Source of the DNA: Gyrodactylus bullatarudis
Taxonomy: Eukaryota > Platyhelminthes > Monogenea > Gyrodactylidea > Gyrodactylidae
Assembly (NCBI GenBank): GCA_012064415.1
Contig: SSNU01000157.1
Coordinates: 519,556-583,555 of the forward strand
DNA: 64,000 bases
Direction: 5' to 3'
Shown here: piece after piece, positions 12,501 through 26,100 of the stretch
Numbering within the stretch: position 1 is the stretch's first letter
How the letters are laid out: every line of letters starts with the position of its first letter
Program-made: the position numbers and the translations under genes
The notes under the pieces: generated by a model
The model's database searches: none
Seen by the model: the letters and a program-made list of their open reading frames with translations, nothing else
Told to the model about the DNA's origin: nothing

Positions 12501-14621
12501 GAATATATTTTAATCAGTCAAGTATCAATGCCAAGATTACTGAGGGTAATCGAGACAATGCCATGTGACACCAAAAAGAGAGGAAATGGTTCACAAGAAA
12601 GAGAACGAGATCAATTCGATTATTTCCCCTCTTGCAGAAACTAAAACAGGAAATTCAATTTACTCTTGCAATAAAGTTATAAAGGGGGAAGAGGTGATAT
12701 ATATATAAGGTAGGTGAATAACAGCATACATATGGCATTAATAATTGAAGACAATAGGTGAGGAGTTATCGTTTTGGCTTAGTAGAGAGTAGTTTATTAC
12801 TATCAAAGTTGAGAATTCAATAGTAATGATTTCAAATAGATTACAGCTTCATCTACAGGGTTGACCTTTAGGTTTCATCCTTTTCGATGATTTAACCATT
12901 TTAACATAAACCTTAAACATTAAATATTACTTTTATTGCTATTTCTATGTCAAATTAAATATGCCTTTTCAAATTTGAAAGAATATTTTATCTTCAAGAC
13001 GGGAGATTCAACACCTGATGTTCTATTCGTTAGAAGAAGATTATTATTAGAAGAAATAAATCAGGGCTGGAAGTTTAAGAAATTATGCATTCAATTATTT
13101 TTGTGGCAAAATTAAAAAAAAAATTTTTTGAGTGAAAATTCTCAGGCAAATAATGATAAAGAAAATTTCAAATAAAAATTTGAACCGATTAAAAAAAACT
13201 AAAAAAGCCTAGCTAATTAGCATGATACTTGGAGAGTTTACTCACTAGTTCAATGTTGTTTTGTGAGCATGAAGTTGGTATGTTTGAGTCATCCAAATAT
13301 GGCTCAAAGCATTTTCTACGTGGAGTAAGAACTGGATACTTGAGGTGAAAGTTATTTTGATCAATGTAGTTCCCTTTCATGAAGAAGTTTGTATTCTCTC
13401 TTGTTTCCCTCTTCATAGTGTTCTTGCAGCCTGAAGAAAAATGAATGTTTCAAGATTATATAGAATCTGAATGAATGAACTCCTTGGTCAATGCGGACCG
13501 GTGAAGAGTAATTTTTTTGAATGAATTTTTCAATATTTCACTTTTATAATGAATGGTAAGAATAAAGTTTAACCCATAAAGACCCAGAGAAAATTTTGTC
13601 AAGCTACATTTTTAGACCCTGAAAATGGCTACCTTTATTGATCTCAATAGATGAATTGAAACTGATAATATTTTCGAATTCTACCGATATGGTTTCTCGA
13701 TAGAAGTTTCTTCCTTTTTTCAAAATAACCTTGTTTATATTTTCAAGGAAACTTCAATGTAGCTCATTCGAAAGAGTATTAATTCTTCTTTCTGAAAAAT
13801 GGCAAATAAATTATTTTTAGTTTCTTTTAGACAGGATTATGGCTAGAGAAAGTTACCTGACCCACTGAGACTTGAAGGGTTAAAATAAATTCTGTTTGAG
13901 CCTATAAAGAGAAATTTCGAAAATAATAAAAAAACATTTAGAATTGGTTAGAGAAGGTATGTGAAATCAGTATTGATATCTAAAAAGTAATCTCAGGCTG
14001 CAGAATGGCTAGGAGATCAACTGTAATATAATATCATAGATGGCAGTCTTTTCATTGTTAATTACTATAGTTTGATAAATTGAGATCATCATTAATCATC
14101 GAGATGGGCTAAGTATAATAAATGGCCAGGAAAGAGAGAGAGAGAGAGAGGGAACTCAATATTGTAGGTAAATAAAAGAGTTGGCCATTAGAGTTTGATA
14201 GGAATTTTAGTTACGATTAATGCAGAAGAATACCATATTTTATGTAAGATTTGAATGAAAAAAAGTGAACACTAATGATGATACTGACAAAGTGAGGAGT
14301 AATATTATAATTATCTGACAATGGTAGCAAATTAATGCATTTCTCAGTGGTAAAAAAATCTACTACCCTAGTAAATCAGGGATCATGATTATCCTAGTCG
14401 GGTGCCTATCTCAAAAAAATTTACCTAGGCTATGGAGAAAAGATATTAAAAATTTCAATGATATAGTCCATACTTTCTTCTCTGGGTTGGAGCATGAAAT
14501 TGGTTTTGAATGTGCGCTGGGAAACTGAATTATCTGTGCCTTGAAAGTGAAACTGATTTGAATGGGAACATACTGGTTATGAGGAAGTCATTGACATGAC
14601 GAATAACAACTGGCTTTGGCT
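9596..14621 (-). CDS. Unrecognised multi-exon gene (fragment)
   Basis: Four minus-strand exons can be chained: 14574-14621 (PKPVVIRHVNDFLIT), 14474-14524 (SQRTFKTNFMLQPREE), 13246-13430 (CKNTMKRETRENTNFF...SQNNIEL) and 9596-9782 (YEKVHVPDKNYSSS...EISEMNN). The first three join cleanly: phase-1 donors GTATGT and GTATGG meet phase-1 acceptors, and the first intron is only 49 bp. The junction to the fourth is uncertain: acceptor tag at 9783 needs phase 2, whereas a weaker aag acceptor before 9772 gives the required phase 0, or another small exon lies between. The fourth exon looks helical near its end (INLLEAKMQEVHQLLEI). Both ends of the gene are missing. I do not recognise the family; there is no motif on which to base a function. 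The long intron carries a PLE fragment and a TTAA MITE. Confidence 0.4.
10210..10790 (-). mobile_element. Penelope-like element, 3' fragment
   Basis: The minus strand encodes remnants of the C-terminal endonuclease region ([19 protein letters not shown], then IYKFHCDFGVTYIGRT, a GIY-YIG-type core) and continues into a 3' tail shared with copies near 15.7, 26.9 and 42.6 kb (GTAAGCTGAAAAACACCAAA). A deletion separates the coding part from the tail. It is a dead 5'-truncated copy in the intron of the unrecognised minus-strand gene. Confidence 0.7.
13569..13883. mobile_element. TTAA-flanked MITE (piggyBac-like)
   Basis: A 307-bp element (13573-13879) starts CCCATAAAGACCCAGAGAAA and ends ACTTGAAGGG, and is bounded by TTAA at 13569-13572 and 13880-13883. 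TTAA duplication and CCC termini are typical of piggyBac-family elements. It contains no ORF. Related copies are at 7925-8235, 23459-23741 and 50679-51054. Confidence 0.7.
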
Positions 14622-14994
14622 CTGAATCAAAAGGAGAGGTAAATAAAATGGATTCATAGTACAGGAGCATGAAAGATAGATTAAAATTTATGTCGACTTA
14701 ATGTAGAGAGGGGAGGAGTTAATTGAATTTTTTTCAAGTCCAGATGTTCCATCAAAACTTTTGGGACGGAAACAACAAATTTAGGTGTAAAAACAAATCT
14801 GTTCAAATTTTGAATGATGAAAAACATGTTGTATTGTGGTAGGATCGGAAAATTGTCTAAATTTCATTGATAATTATAATGTTAAGGAAAAATTAAAACA
14901 AGTATAAGTTTTTAAATGAAATTTTCAAAAACTAAGATAGATCATCAATAACTAAAAGGTCTATTCAGTGTATTAACAAAAAATATCTTCATTA

Positions 14995-15800
14995 AGCTAG
15001 TTTCAGTCCTATATCTCATAAAATTGGCTTAGTAATTGGTCTAGGGAAGAGGATAAGAAGAATCGCAAGTCCTGAGGAATAAACAAATGAAATAGAGAAT
15101 TCAAAGTTGTTTCTGATGGAAAATGGTTATCCAGGAAAATTTGTGGACAAATCAGCCCATGGTTAGAGATGAGGTTGTAGAAACAGAAGAGGTGGATAAA
15201 ATTACTATATTCATGAAGCTTAACTTCAAAGGAGATGGGTTCAGTAATGATATAAGAAGAAGACTTAATAATCTCATCGATCAAAATTATAATAATATAC
15301 AATTAAAAATTGTATTTAAAACACAGAGATTGTTCAGTTTGATTCATAAGGATTTACTGAAGAGAAGACTCTATTAGTTTATAAATTCCAGTGTGATTGT
15401 GGTGCTTCGTACATAGGGAGAACTATTAGGAAATTGTCTACAAGATCGAATGATCATCTACAAAAGGATACCGCGGTTACTAGACATCTTAAGCCTTAAG
15501 GAGAAATTCTTTATCAATCAATACAAACCCAATCTATGTGTTCAGAAAAACTTTTCTTATAATCTTCGACTACCTTGGCCTATGTGAGCTTTTTCACTTT
15601 TCTCTTCACTGTTGCTATTTAATGGAGAGTTTTGGTGTTTTTTCAGCTTGCATTTATTCTTTATTCTTAAACTTTTACTATTTCTTTCAAAATTGTAAAT
15701 TATTATTTTCATTCAATTATTTAACTCTTATCATTTTTAAAAAGTGATACCACTGATGATCCTTTAAGAAATGTACATTTGGTGTTAATATATCTTTACT
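14995..15800 (+). mobile_element. Penelope-like element, 3' fragment
   Basis: The plus strand reads, with one early stop and frameshifts, LVIGLGKRIRRIAS, then [31 protein letters not shown] and IVFKTQRLF, colinear with the better ORF at 43120-43884. It continues through the end of the GIY-YIG region into the shared 3' tail (complement of the GTAAGCTGAAAA tail) to about 15800. Inactive copy. Confidence 0.7.
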
Positions 15801-18800
15801 TCTATTTTAATATGATTTTAAGTGGATTTTCGGACGTATTTGAGAATTTACGTGAATTATTCAATCAGAAAAAAACAAAAAATAGGAAATTTTTAGGAAA
15901 TTTTCATTCAATAGAAGTAATTTATACAAATAATTAAATTAGCTATAGAATAGATGTTGCATCTAATGTACAATATAGTTTGAGCAATCCTCTGTTTCAT
16001 AAATTTCAAATCTAGCCAATGAGCCTCAAGACCCTAGTTATATATATGTATTTAAACAAGGTTGATATCCTTCCATACACAAAAGGCACTAATTTTAAAT
16101 GACCTCGAATTCTCTTTCATGAGTAAAGTCATTAACTTGATGGATTTTCCGAGTTAGTGGGAATTATAAACCGACTCAAACTAACTCAAGTTGCAATCAA
16201 GTGAGATGTGTAGACCCTATTTGTCCGTTTATCTTTAAATTCTACAAAAGCGATGATGGATTATTTCACTAAACTGGACATTTATCATTGTGAAGAAGGT
16301 AGTGTGAACAAAGTAAAATTTGTATTAGATGAAAATTTCCTAGTAATCTTATATTTTTAGTAAATACACATAGTTGCTGATTATCTATCAATTTCAACTA
16401 GAAGCTGCTACTCTTTGTAATTATCCCTAGTGTTTAGCTGGAACTTTACCAACAAAACCGACTTTTTTATTAAGCTCATTAGAGTTGCTGAATTTATAAA
16501 AACCATGTCAAAATTTGAAAAAAATTTTTGTGAGAAACCACGAAAAATGAAAATTCAAGGGATCCAAACTTTTTCTATTTTTCATTTGATTAATCAGATT
16601 GATGAAAAGTATCTTACAATTGGTTAAGAAAATCAAATAAAAAATAATAATTTTCTTGAATGATAGGCAAGGTGAAATGTTTCCATGGCATTATCAAGAT
16701 TCATACATTTACAACATGAGAATAGGACATTTTTATATACAAGGCAGTATCGATAATCAGTCAATGGAAAATTGGGCTAAAATTATTCTTTCTAATGGTT
16801 ATGTGACTATTTTTACATTTGTTTACATTTGAAAATAGAAAAAGACATATGGCGGAAATAACGCTTGACTGTGTTATTTTTGTAAAGGATCCAATTTAAT
16901 AAAAAGTTCACCATGATAATGATGAAGATGATGGCTTACCCCAGAAATGGGGGATAGGCCACAACTTTTCAACTAGGTTAAAAATTACATGAAGAGTAAA
17001 AGGGATAAAGTTTTGAGAAAGCAAAGAGGAGAACAGTTAATGATGTTCAGAAATACTTGTTTATCCTTTAGCTTATTTATTTTAAATTTAAATGATCAAA
17101 AAGGAAAAAAAGAGAAGAGAATTCTCGTCAATTATTCTGTTGCTAGTTATGAGCTATGCGTGACTTTTGATGAGGGAAATGATGATGCTTGTAATAGTAT
17201 TTTGAGAAAAAATTTAATTCGAAAATAATAAAACGTTATTAAAAATAAGCATTGAAATCTCAATTTATTTTTCAAAAACTCGGTATTTTTTAATTTGAAA
17301 CAATTTTTCACCTTGATCAGATAGCAGTGAAAAAATTATAATGTAAAAAAGGCGAGTTTTTCATAGTTTTCAAATAAAATTCCTAAATTTCAGCTAAATT
17401 TGCACAAATAACAATATAAAGGAAAATCTCATGCGTCAATTTCAACTCCTTCAAAAAGAGATTTGAATTTTTCCCTTTTGCTAAAGAAAATTGAAATTTG
17501 AGAGATACTATTGAGCATATAGCTTCTACGCCAGAAAAGAAGCTGAAAAGTTTGAGTGGATGTTTTGAAGATTATATCTGTCTTTTTAGAATTGTAATGG
17601 CAATTGATTCATTTTTTATAGTGAATGACTTTTCATATCTGAAGGAATACCAAGACTCAGTACCAATTAAATTTATTTTAGAAATATTTTATAGCTGTTA
17701 ACGTTTCTCTCAATTGAAACTGTGGCATGAAAAGGCAAAAGGGTAACCCTGGGTAGTGCTTAAAGAGCTAATCAAGTGGGAAACGTGAGAGATGGAGAAT
17801 AAAATATTATTAAACATTAATGTTATGTCTAACAAGTTTGATATTTATGAAGAGTGTGTGTTGATTGATTAACTGATTGAGATAAACTGCTTAAGAAGGA
17901 TATATATATATATATAAATAGAAGGGGACAGGAAATTAGAGAATTCAAGATTCATCTCTAACTAAAGCAAAAAGAAAAGGAATTTTATCAACAAGAGAGA
18001 GTTAAGAGGGAAAGTAATAAAAGGTCTCTACTCTTCCTTGTCTAAGTTTCATAGTGATACTGCTACAATTGTTTCTTCTCACAAGTTTTGTATAGGAGAT
18101 GAAAGAGAAAGATTGATGGAGACAGATAGGGGGGAAAACACTTGATTCAAGTTTAAGTTGGAGTGAGCATAGGGTATTACTTTAGGGATTTAATCTTGTC
18201 AATAATTATAGAGAAATCAAGTCAATTAATAAGGAATTACTGACCCGAATTGTTTTCCTGATTTCCAGTCATAGTTCAACAAAAATATATCTTGTTTAGA
18301 AGCTCGAGGTACAATTCAACTTGAATTTTAGGTTTAATTAGAGATTTTAGCATCCCTCGGCGATTCTTCCTGTCGAGATACTTGGGCAGTATTCAGGATC
18401 GTATCATAACAAAAATATATCTATTGAAATGTTTTCAAAAAACTTAAATACATCTTAAATAAACGATATAAATTTCAACCATGCACGATTTTTATGACCA
18501 GAGAAATTACACGAATAATCATGTATGTACTTGAAAGTAGATACACCATTTATCATTTCTATGCCATGTATGTATGAATTTTGAGAAATTTAGATAGAAA
18601 ATGAATTTTAACTCACTAGGTCTAGCGAATTTTTCATTTGCAGCTCTTTTGTCTTAATTCTGATAACTTATAAATATTTACTTTTCGATCTGAATGGGAA
18701 ATCATGGTTGCGTATAACTATTTAGATAATGGCAAATTTTCTTACTCGGATCAAGTTCAGAGGAACGACGACTGGTGCCTTAAAGAGAGAAGCAAGTTAT

Positions 18801-19239
18801 AAAATCCTTACGTCCTAACCTTTGGGCTGAAAAATTCTCATAAAAGTTATATAAATCTCACGTTCTTTAAAGCTAACTGATTGCATGTCCAAGATTTTTT
18901 CCATTCGCAAGTCTAGTTTCTACTATGAATTATTTTCAATGAATTAACGTGGAATTTCATTGAGAAAATTTTTTCCACAATGAAGAAGAGGAAGTAGAGA
19001 ATTTAATGGTTGTGCTATTTTTTGATTTATGTGAAAGGGATTCAGATTAGCTATAGAATGTTTGCCAAGGATAATTTAAATTCGATATAATTGAATAATA
19101 AATTTAGCGGTTGTCAACACAGCCTAACAAAAAAATCAGTTTTGATTTTATCAACAGTAATATCAAGGCGCTCTTTTCAACTTATAATTATACGTAAAAA
19201 AGCTAATTCATTATCCTCAACTCGAAGTGATCTCTAAAA
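15801..19239. other. Gene-poor stretch
   Basis: No gene or RNA recognised. It holds a TA run at about 17900-17916 and several open frames of 60-80 codons without splice logic or recognisable motifs. Part of the last few hundred bases must contain the SMIM14 promoter, but no motif stands out. Confidence 0.5.
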
Positions 19240-19657
19240 ATGGCAGAAAATTTTGATTTCTGTGAATATATAAATTCACATGAGAGTAATATGCAGAGGT
19301 TGCTCAATTATCTCTCTCAAAGTCAATCATACTGTAATGATATTGATTGTGTTAATGATAATATCCAAAACCCTGAGAGTGGTATGACAGCCATGACCGC
19401 TATCGGAGCAGCTATGGCCGCTTGGGCTATCGGAACTATTGGAATGTATTTCTACCAGTCCAGGCAGAGAAATAGTGAAGGCAAACCTATTCAGGTAAGC
19501 TATTTTCAATGGAATTTGTAAAAATAGTTGACCTTTTAAAATATGTTTGATCAAAACTGGATAGATTTATCAATTTTACCTCTTTCAGAACGCCAATAAC
19601 AATAATAACGGTAATAATGGAAATAACGATGATCAAGATCCTCCCGCCATTCACTGA
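19240..19657 (+). CDS. SMIM14: Small integral membrane protein 14 (SMIM14) homologue
   Basis: Two exons, 19240-19494 and 19589-19657, joined in phase 0 across a 94-bp intron (gtaagc ... tttcag), encode 107 residues. The start MAENFDFCEYINSHESNMQR and the motif LLNYLSQSQSYCNDIDC match the SMIM14 N-terminus (Cys-x-Cys-like start, SHE, LRQSQSYCTD in vertebrates). One membrane segment follows (MTAIGAAMAAWAIGTIGMYF, about residues 52-72), then a short Asn-rich tail ending DQDPPAIH, comparable with the DPP tail of vertebrate SMIM14. The family is a conserved ER-membrane protein of poorly known function. Length (107) is close to the ~99 of mammals. It converges on the alpha-2/delta gene, whose stop lies 514 bp downstream on the other strand. 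Confidence 0.88.
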
Positions 19658-20170
19658 GGATTTTATATTTCTCTTGATTTTCTCTCTTCAACGCTGAAAA
19701 GAAGACTGAAGCAAAAGATTTTACTCCCTACAAGAGTGACATTTTGTGATTTGACTGTAAGAACCAGATTATCATCATTATTATTAATATTATAACACGA
19801 AAAGAGATACTATTGTTAACCGATTGAAAGATTTTTTTATTTTCTTCAATCTCGACTTATTAGCAGCTAAATAATATTATTTTACATTTCATAACCAAAC
19901 CAACAACAAAAACTAAGCTTCATTTGGATTTTCGTGACAAAAAAAGGAAATTTACTTCAAATACGTATAAAAAATATTTTTAACAGCCGAAATTTTTCAT
20001 ATACATGAATAAATATTACTTATATTATTCAAGTCATATTATCTTTTCTCCTTTGATTATAATTAACAAGAAACATTGTTAATTATAAAGTATCCCTAGA
20101 TCCATTTAATTGAGAAAAAATCGAGAGTTGAAGAAGAAAAGTTTCAAATTGTCTAATTAATTTATTTATT
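19658..20170. other. 3' intergenic between convergent SMIM14 and alpha-2/delta
   Basis: Non-coding, AT-rich. It holds a plus-strand AATAAA at 20008-20013 that could end SMIM14 transcripts, and a minus-strand AATAAA (TTTATT at 20161-20166) just past the alpha-2/delta stop codon. Confidence 0.5.
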
Positions 20171-23100
20171 TTAGATACATGTATTCATTAATGTCATTAG
20201 TATAAAGAAGGTTGAAAGGATTAAGTTTGTCTTTACATTCTCGCATGAATTGTACGTACACTTTAAATCAACCTGAACATATTTGGGGCATTTTTTATTC
20301 TCATCTAAAGTCTTACTACTAGAGTCATTGTGGGCACAGGTTCCGTTGAGAATACGATAAGCCCCACTGGAACTGACACCTCTGGTTATAATACAGTTAA
20401 AGTTAATTGCGTTGACATCTTTTTCGATAACAGAATCTTGGATGACCAATAGGAAGAGATTTGTATCCCTAACACTGGTAATATAATAGTAACCAGTACT
20501 ACAAGGCCCTGAAACATTGCCGACTATCATTTGTGTACGATTCAGACGTGTTGTATTCAGCGTAAAGCTTACCACATCCTGAATGCAACCATAGCTGTTT
20601 TGAAATTTGGGAATGGGAATACGCTTCTTATTGTAGTCATCTTCTTCTTGAGGTGTCCTCGGAATACCGTCCATGGTGACACGCACCGAAGACGACGAGA
20701 ATGAACAGACTCCCTGAAATATGAATTCAAATTTAAACAGGCTTTCGGTTCTTATATAAACTCAAGAAAAAACATCCTAGAGCCACTTTTCTTCAGGACA
20801 AATCCAGACCTAATCTCGGAAGAGAAATGAAAAAGTTTTTATCTTCTTATGGATTAATCTTTCACGTCAAAAAAAAAGAGTTCGAGAATGGACTTGAAGA
20901 GTTTTTCAGCTCAAAATCTGAGGATTTCTACTCAAATGGGATTAAACAACTGTCAATATTTCTGTTATTTTGATATATTCATATTCAGTTTCATTACTTT
21001 TAACTAGATGTCTTTTAAAGATTGATATTTTCTGAGAATTACATTATGTAATATTGACACATTTGACAACTATAACGATTTTTATTGATTTTTTAAAATT
21101 GAAGAATAATTTTTCCCGATTACATTGCACATACAAAGAGAAAGAATGTTACACCTGTATAATTTTACACTTACTTGAAAATCAATGGAATCTTCACGAA
21201 TAAACAAGGCATGTTTATAGATTAAATCTTTCATAATGTCACCTTCAATATTGCCCAATGTGACACCCTTGTATTTGTTTTCATCCAAGGCTGTAGCATC
21301 GCGAAACTTTCGAGCAACAATAACATTGGCCCTATTATCGAATAGGTAACAGTTTGTTGTACAATTTAGATTGGGTGAATTGGTACAGGGATAAATGGCG
21401 GCACAATTGTATTGGATGCCATTGGATTTCATAACTTTGGTGATGTTGAAAAGACGATCATGAAATGAGTCGTATTTTATGTCGAGACTTGTTATAGCCT
21501 CTATACGCTCGGTTGCACATCTATGAAAGGGATCATTTAGACTCATATAACAGCGTCCACTCTTGCACTGTTCATCGTCTCTGAAAAAAATTATTTGAGA
21601 AGAATTTTAGTAGATATTTTTTTAGGTTTTATCAATCTCTAATATTGGTTTGGTAAATTCAAAACTAGAGCTTCAACAGATTTACAGAAATCCATGTAGA
21701 TGATACATTAGTCATAAGTTATGACTCTGGTTAATTTCAGAATTTTCCACAAAAGTGAATTCATTCTAATATCGAATTCCCAAAGGAACACGGAAGTTGA
21801 AAACCTGATCTAAGTTTCCAAAAGCTTATTAAACCCAAAAGATAAACTGACTCTAAAATAAGAAAAAATAACTTCATAATGAGGGAAGATGGTGTGTTTT
21901 TAGGAGTTAATTTTTTCTAAATATTCAAGAATAGATAAGTTTTATGGTTTTTGCAGATCAATTTTTAATAATGATATTTTGAGCAAGCTATGAATGAATG
22001 AAAAAACGTGGAATGATCTGAATGGGCAGTTATTAATGAATGAATTCGAAAAAATCACTACGGTTTGTAGTGTGCCTGTCTTAATAGACCAATGAGAGAG
22101 TTACACATGTATTTTGTTGTTAAGACTGAATTTTTTGCTATGTTATTTAAAAACTCATCTTTTCAACTCTGAACGTGATATATTGTATATACAATGTATA
22201 TTGATTGATCACATTTATATGTCACAAGACCATGGAGGGAAAGTGATAAAATCAAAATCATGATTCGTAGTGATTTTCATCTAGACTGAAAAAAACTAGG
22301 AATAGATTTTTCATGGCGTGTGTTTGAAATTACATGTAATTAGGTTGTGTTAAATTGATCCTTCAAAGAACTCATTATTTCTGATATGCTAGAATAAATC
22401 TTGATATTGAGGAATAACTCAATAGATATTTCTATCCTCTGAATTTCTCGTGATAATAATCGAATAACACGAGTACATTCAAGAGTACATCATTTTGACA
22501 AATAAAAGAGGGGTGCTGAGTCAAAAGATGACTATTTTTGTAACAAGTATTTTTTATGGTCATTCAATAAAAACATGTAATAAAATTTTTGAGTAGGCAT
22601 TGGAAACACACGTGTTAAGAATGTGTTAAATTGGTGATAACTACATTATATAAAGTAAATAATAATGAAATAAGAGTTTAACCGAGGACTAAGTTAGTGA
22701 ATGTAGGAATTTTATTAGACTTTATCGATTTCATTTATTCATTTTATCGCACACTTGGAATGTTGAGAGATACAAGTTTCAATTTATCGTAGAACAGACA
22801 GGAAATACTAATAAGACAAATGAAACTTGTATAATTTCGTTAAATATTTCACCAAGTGCATTAGACAGATATACAAAGCATTTAACAGGCTACACGTAGA
22901 GGCAATGTTTTTGTCTAATTTTGATCCCGAGTAATCGTTTTTAACCCTCATACGGATAGAAAAATAACTAACGTAGATGAATGAGTGGGGTCAGTTTGAC
23001 CCCAAGTATAAATCTATTTATTTTCATTACAAAGTTGGCAAACTGTCACATAATGGTCATTAAAAACATAACTATTACAATTATAACATCTAGTTTTTGT

Positions 23101-26100
23101 TTTCTTATCTTTATTTCTTGGACAGATCCTACAACTTGATCTAGCTGGACTTGAACAAGTGAATATCCTTGGAGGCTCCATCAGTTCAAGTGATGTGTCT
23201 AAAGTTCTTTTTCTGACACATGATGTATTCTTCATTAGTTCTTTGGAGAGCGTTCTAAGAAATTCTCTTCTAGCTTTCTTGGGATCTTTTATTTGGTCGT
23301 GCCATTTCAAGCTGAATCAAACTTTCAAAATTAATAAAAATGTTTAGCTATAAAACTGAAAAAGTGGCGCGTTTTTAATTGTCTTTAAATCCTTCTAATG
23401 AATAGCTAACTGGAATAAGAAAAATATCTATGTAAAATATAACTTTAGGCTTGGGTTTTTAACCCCTAAAGTTCTAGAGAAATTTTTTTCATGACTCGTA
23501 TTCAATCTTTAGTCAATCCCATGGTTTGTCAAAAGGGTCATTTTTTGATCCAAAAACAGGCAATATTTGTAGCTTTAGGAGATAGAGTTCAGGCGATTGC
23601 ATATTTAAATCCTAGAGATATTATTACTTGAGAAAAGTTATCTTACTTTCCAACTATGACCATGGGAAGAAGGTTTTCAAAAAGAAGTTGTTGCTAAAAT
23701 AATATGGGATGGAAATATCACTGTGGGACTTAGAGGGTTAAATTTTCTTTTTTTAGAATTTATTGCCAACTGTTGGAGTTTTCTATTTTTGTATAACTTC
23801 TAAGATTTGACCTTTTCATATCAAAAGTATTGCAATAAAAGAGCAGGTTTGACTGGAATGTAACCAGCCTTTTTGCAAAGACCCTACCAGACGTTTCGTA
23901 ACTGAGATAGTCATGTACCTTCTTCAGTGGATGAGTCAGTTTTTATCCAATAGCCATAATCTTTTTTTGTTTTCTATTCAATGGGTAAAGAAACGATCCA
24001 AAAGATTATGGCAGGTATAGGTTCGTTTCGCCTCTGTTGGAGATTTTCAGAACATTCTTCATTTTATATTGACCAATCAAAAAGGAAGGCAAAATACGAA
24101 TAAGGTCAGCAATGTCTCCAGTTTTATTTGTCTATTCTTAATTTAACTATTTTCATTGATAGTCATGGTTTTAGAAACCTGAACTTTTGTCATTGTATTT
24201 AGAATTCAAGAGTAATTTCGGACGTATATGAAAAAATATTGATTCTTTGATTAATTTTTAACGAAATGAAACTTTTAAGGTCAAAAATTTTAATCAGAGA
24301 ATGACGGAGAAATTGATTTTTTGATATCAATCCTCAAAAGAATTTCAATACAGCCAAGGATTATTTTTAATTTATGATGCCGAAAACAAAAAAGTTGTAG
24401 TAAACCATTCAATCAAATTAAGAATTGACCTGAGCGTGTATTAGGTTTTTCCTAACTGACCAAGATATTTGATAAATGTGATGGGATAGATTAGAGAAGA
24501 AGAAAGAACTTACCGACATTTGCATCCACCAGGCAGTTCATGAGTTGTAACGTTACAAATCGATGTATCCTCCAGGACCTCTTTTCCCTCAAAAACAGCT
24601 TGACTAATTGTAACTACTTTGCCTGAGCCAGATAAATCAAAGTATGGCGTGGATATGGATATTTTGGAAGGGTTTGCCATAGTTCGACGATACCAGGATC
24701 TTGATGTTGGATCATACATTCGAACAGATCTGTGCCCAGGATATGTTCGAAAAACACCACTTCGCATACCAACATAAGTCCATGTGACATGTTTAACAAG
24801 ATCTTCCTTGCGTTCTTTCCACTTCCCTTCGATTGGCTTACTCAATAAAATATGGGCCTTAGTACCTTTTGTGTAGTAGCCACCGTTGGCACAATCTGGA
24901 TGAGCAACGTGCTCATTCATGTAACGATGAGCCTTGAGGGTTTTAAGGGCATAGTTCTCATCAATGGAATATGCACTCGGATCGCAATGACACTGCGGCG
25001 ACAACATAATACTACTATGCTTATAGGTAACTCTAAGAAGGGGATATTTGGTATCATTATAGACCAATTCGAGATCATCGTATGCATCAGGATATTCTTT
25101 GCGTAAAAGGCTTGAGTTGTATTCAATCAGTAGATTGAAATAGCTCGGTGAATAATCTTCTGGATTTTTTGGCTCCTGGATAGATCGAAAGATTTTGTCT
25201 GTCTCTGAGAGTACAATTGCAAAGGAGTAATCGGAATCTTTTACACTGGCAAAGTAGTAAGTTAACGGCATAATGTCGTAACGGACACCAGCGCGAAAGT
25301 CTCCTTTGGGCATACCACGACGACCATTGGTTATGTGGACATCCCCTAAGAAAATGAGTTTTGTTTTGTAAGAATAAAATTAAAGTTGGTTGGTATGAAG
25401 TTGGAAATCTATGATTTTTACAGAAATCTCGATATTTTCATCAAGAATTCGAATTTTTTAAAGATTTTTTTGGAATCCTACTCATGTTGCCCACTTATAC
25501 AAAATGAAGAAAAAAATTCTTTTTATGAAAAATATGGCCATTTTTCAAATTTCGATTTGGCGCCAAAATCCCATTTTTTGAACTTTGGGATTGATCAAAA
25601 CAGGTTTTTCATGATCAGGATTAGACAAGAAAATCAATTCAACTGAGTCTTATCTTATGCATAACCTCATTATCGTTTGGAAGCGGAATTTCAATATTTT
25701 GATCATTTTCACTACTTGAAAATCAATGAAATTTCGATAATTTGACGGTGCTAGTCAGCTTTCTTGTCTAATCTTGATCCTTAAAAAATCCTTTTGATCA
25801 ACCTCAGACTTTCAAATAAATGAAAATTATCGGTTCAAAGTTCGAAAAAATCGGATTTGGGAGCCAAATCGAAATTTGAAAAACGGCCATATTTTTCATA
25901 AAAACAAATTTTTTAGGATTTTTTTCTTCATTTGGTAAAAGTGGGCAACATGAGTAGGATTCCAAAAAAATCTTTAAAAAATTCGAATTCTTGATGAAAA
26001 TATCGAGATTTCTGTAAAAATCATACCAACCAACTTTATTTCCCAGGAGCTTACCGGTTAAGCCACTAGTCATGTTATCAAGAACAGAATTGAAATCCTT

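Noticed and set aside
17498..17701. 67-codon plus-strand ORF in the gene-poor stretch
   Set aside because: Begins at TTG rather than ATG, no motif, no neighbours to support it.
24852..25126. ORFs on both strands inside alpha-2/delta exon 4
   Set aside because: They overlap a strongly conserved Cache-domain exon in other frames; no independent evidence.
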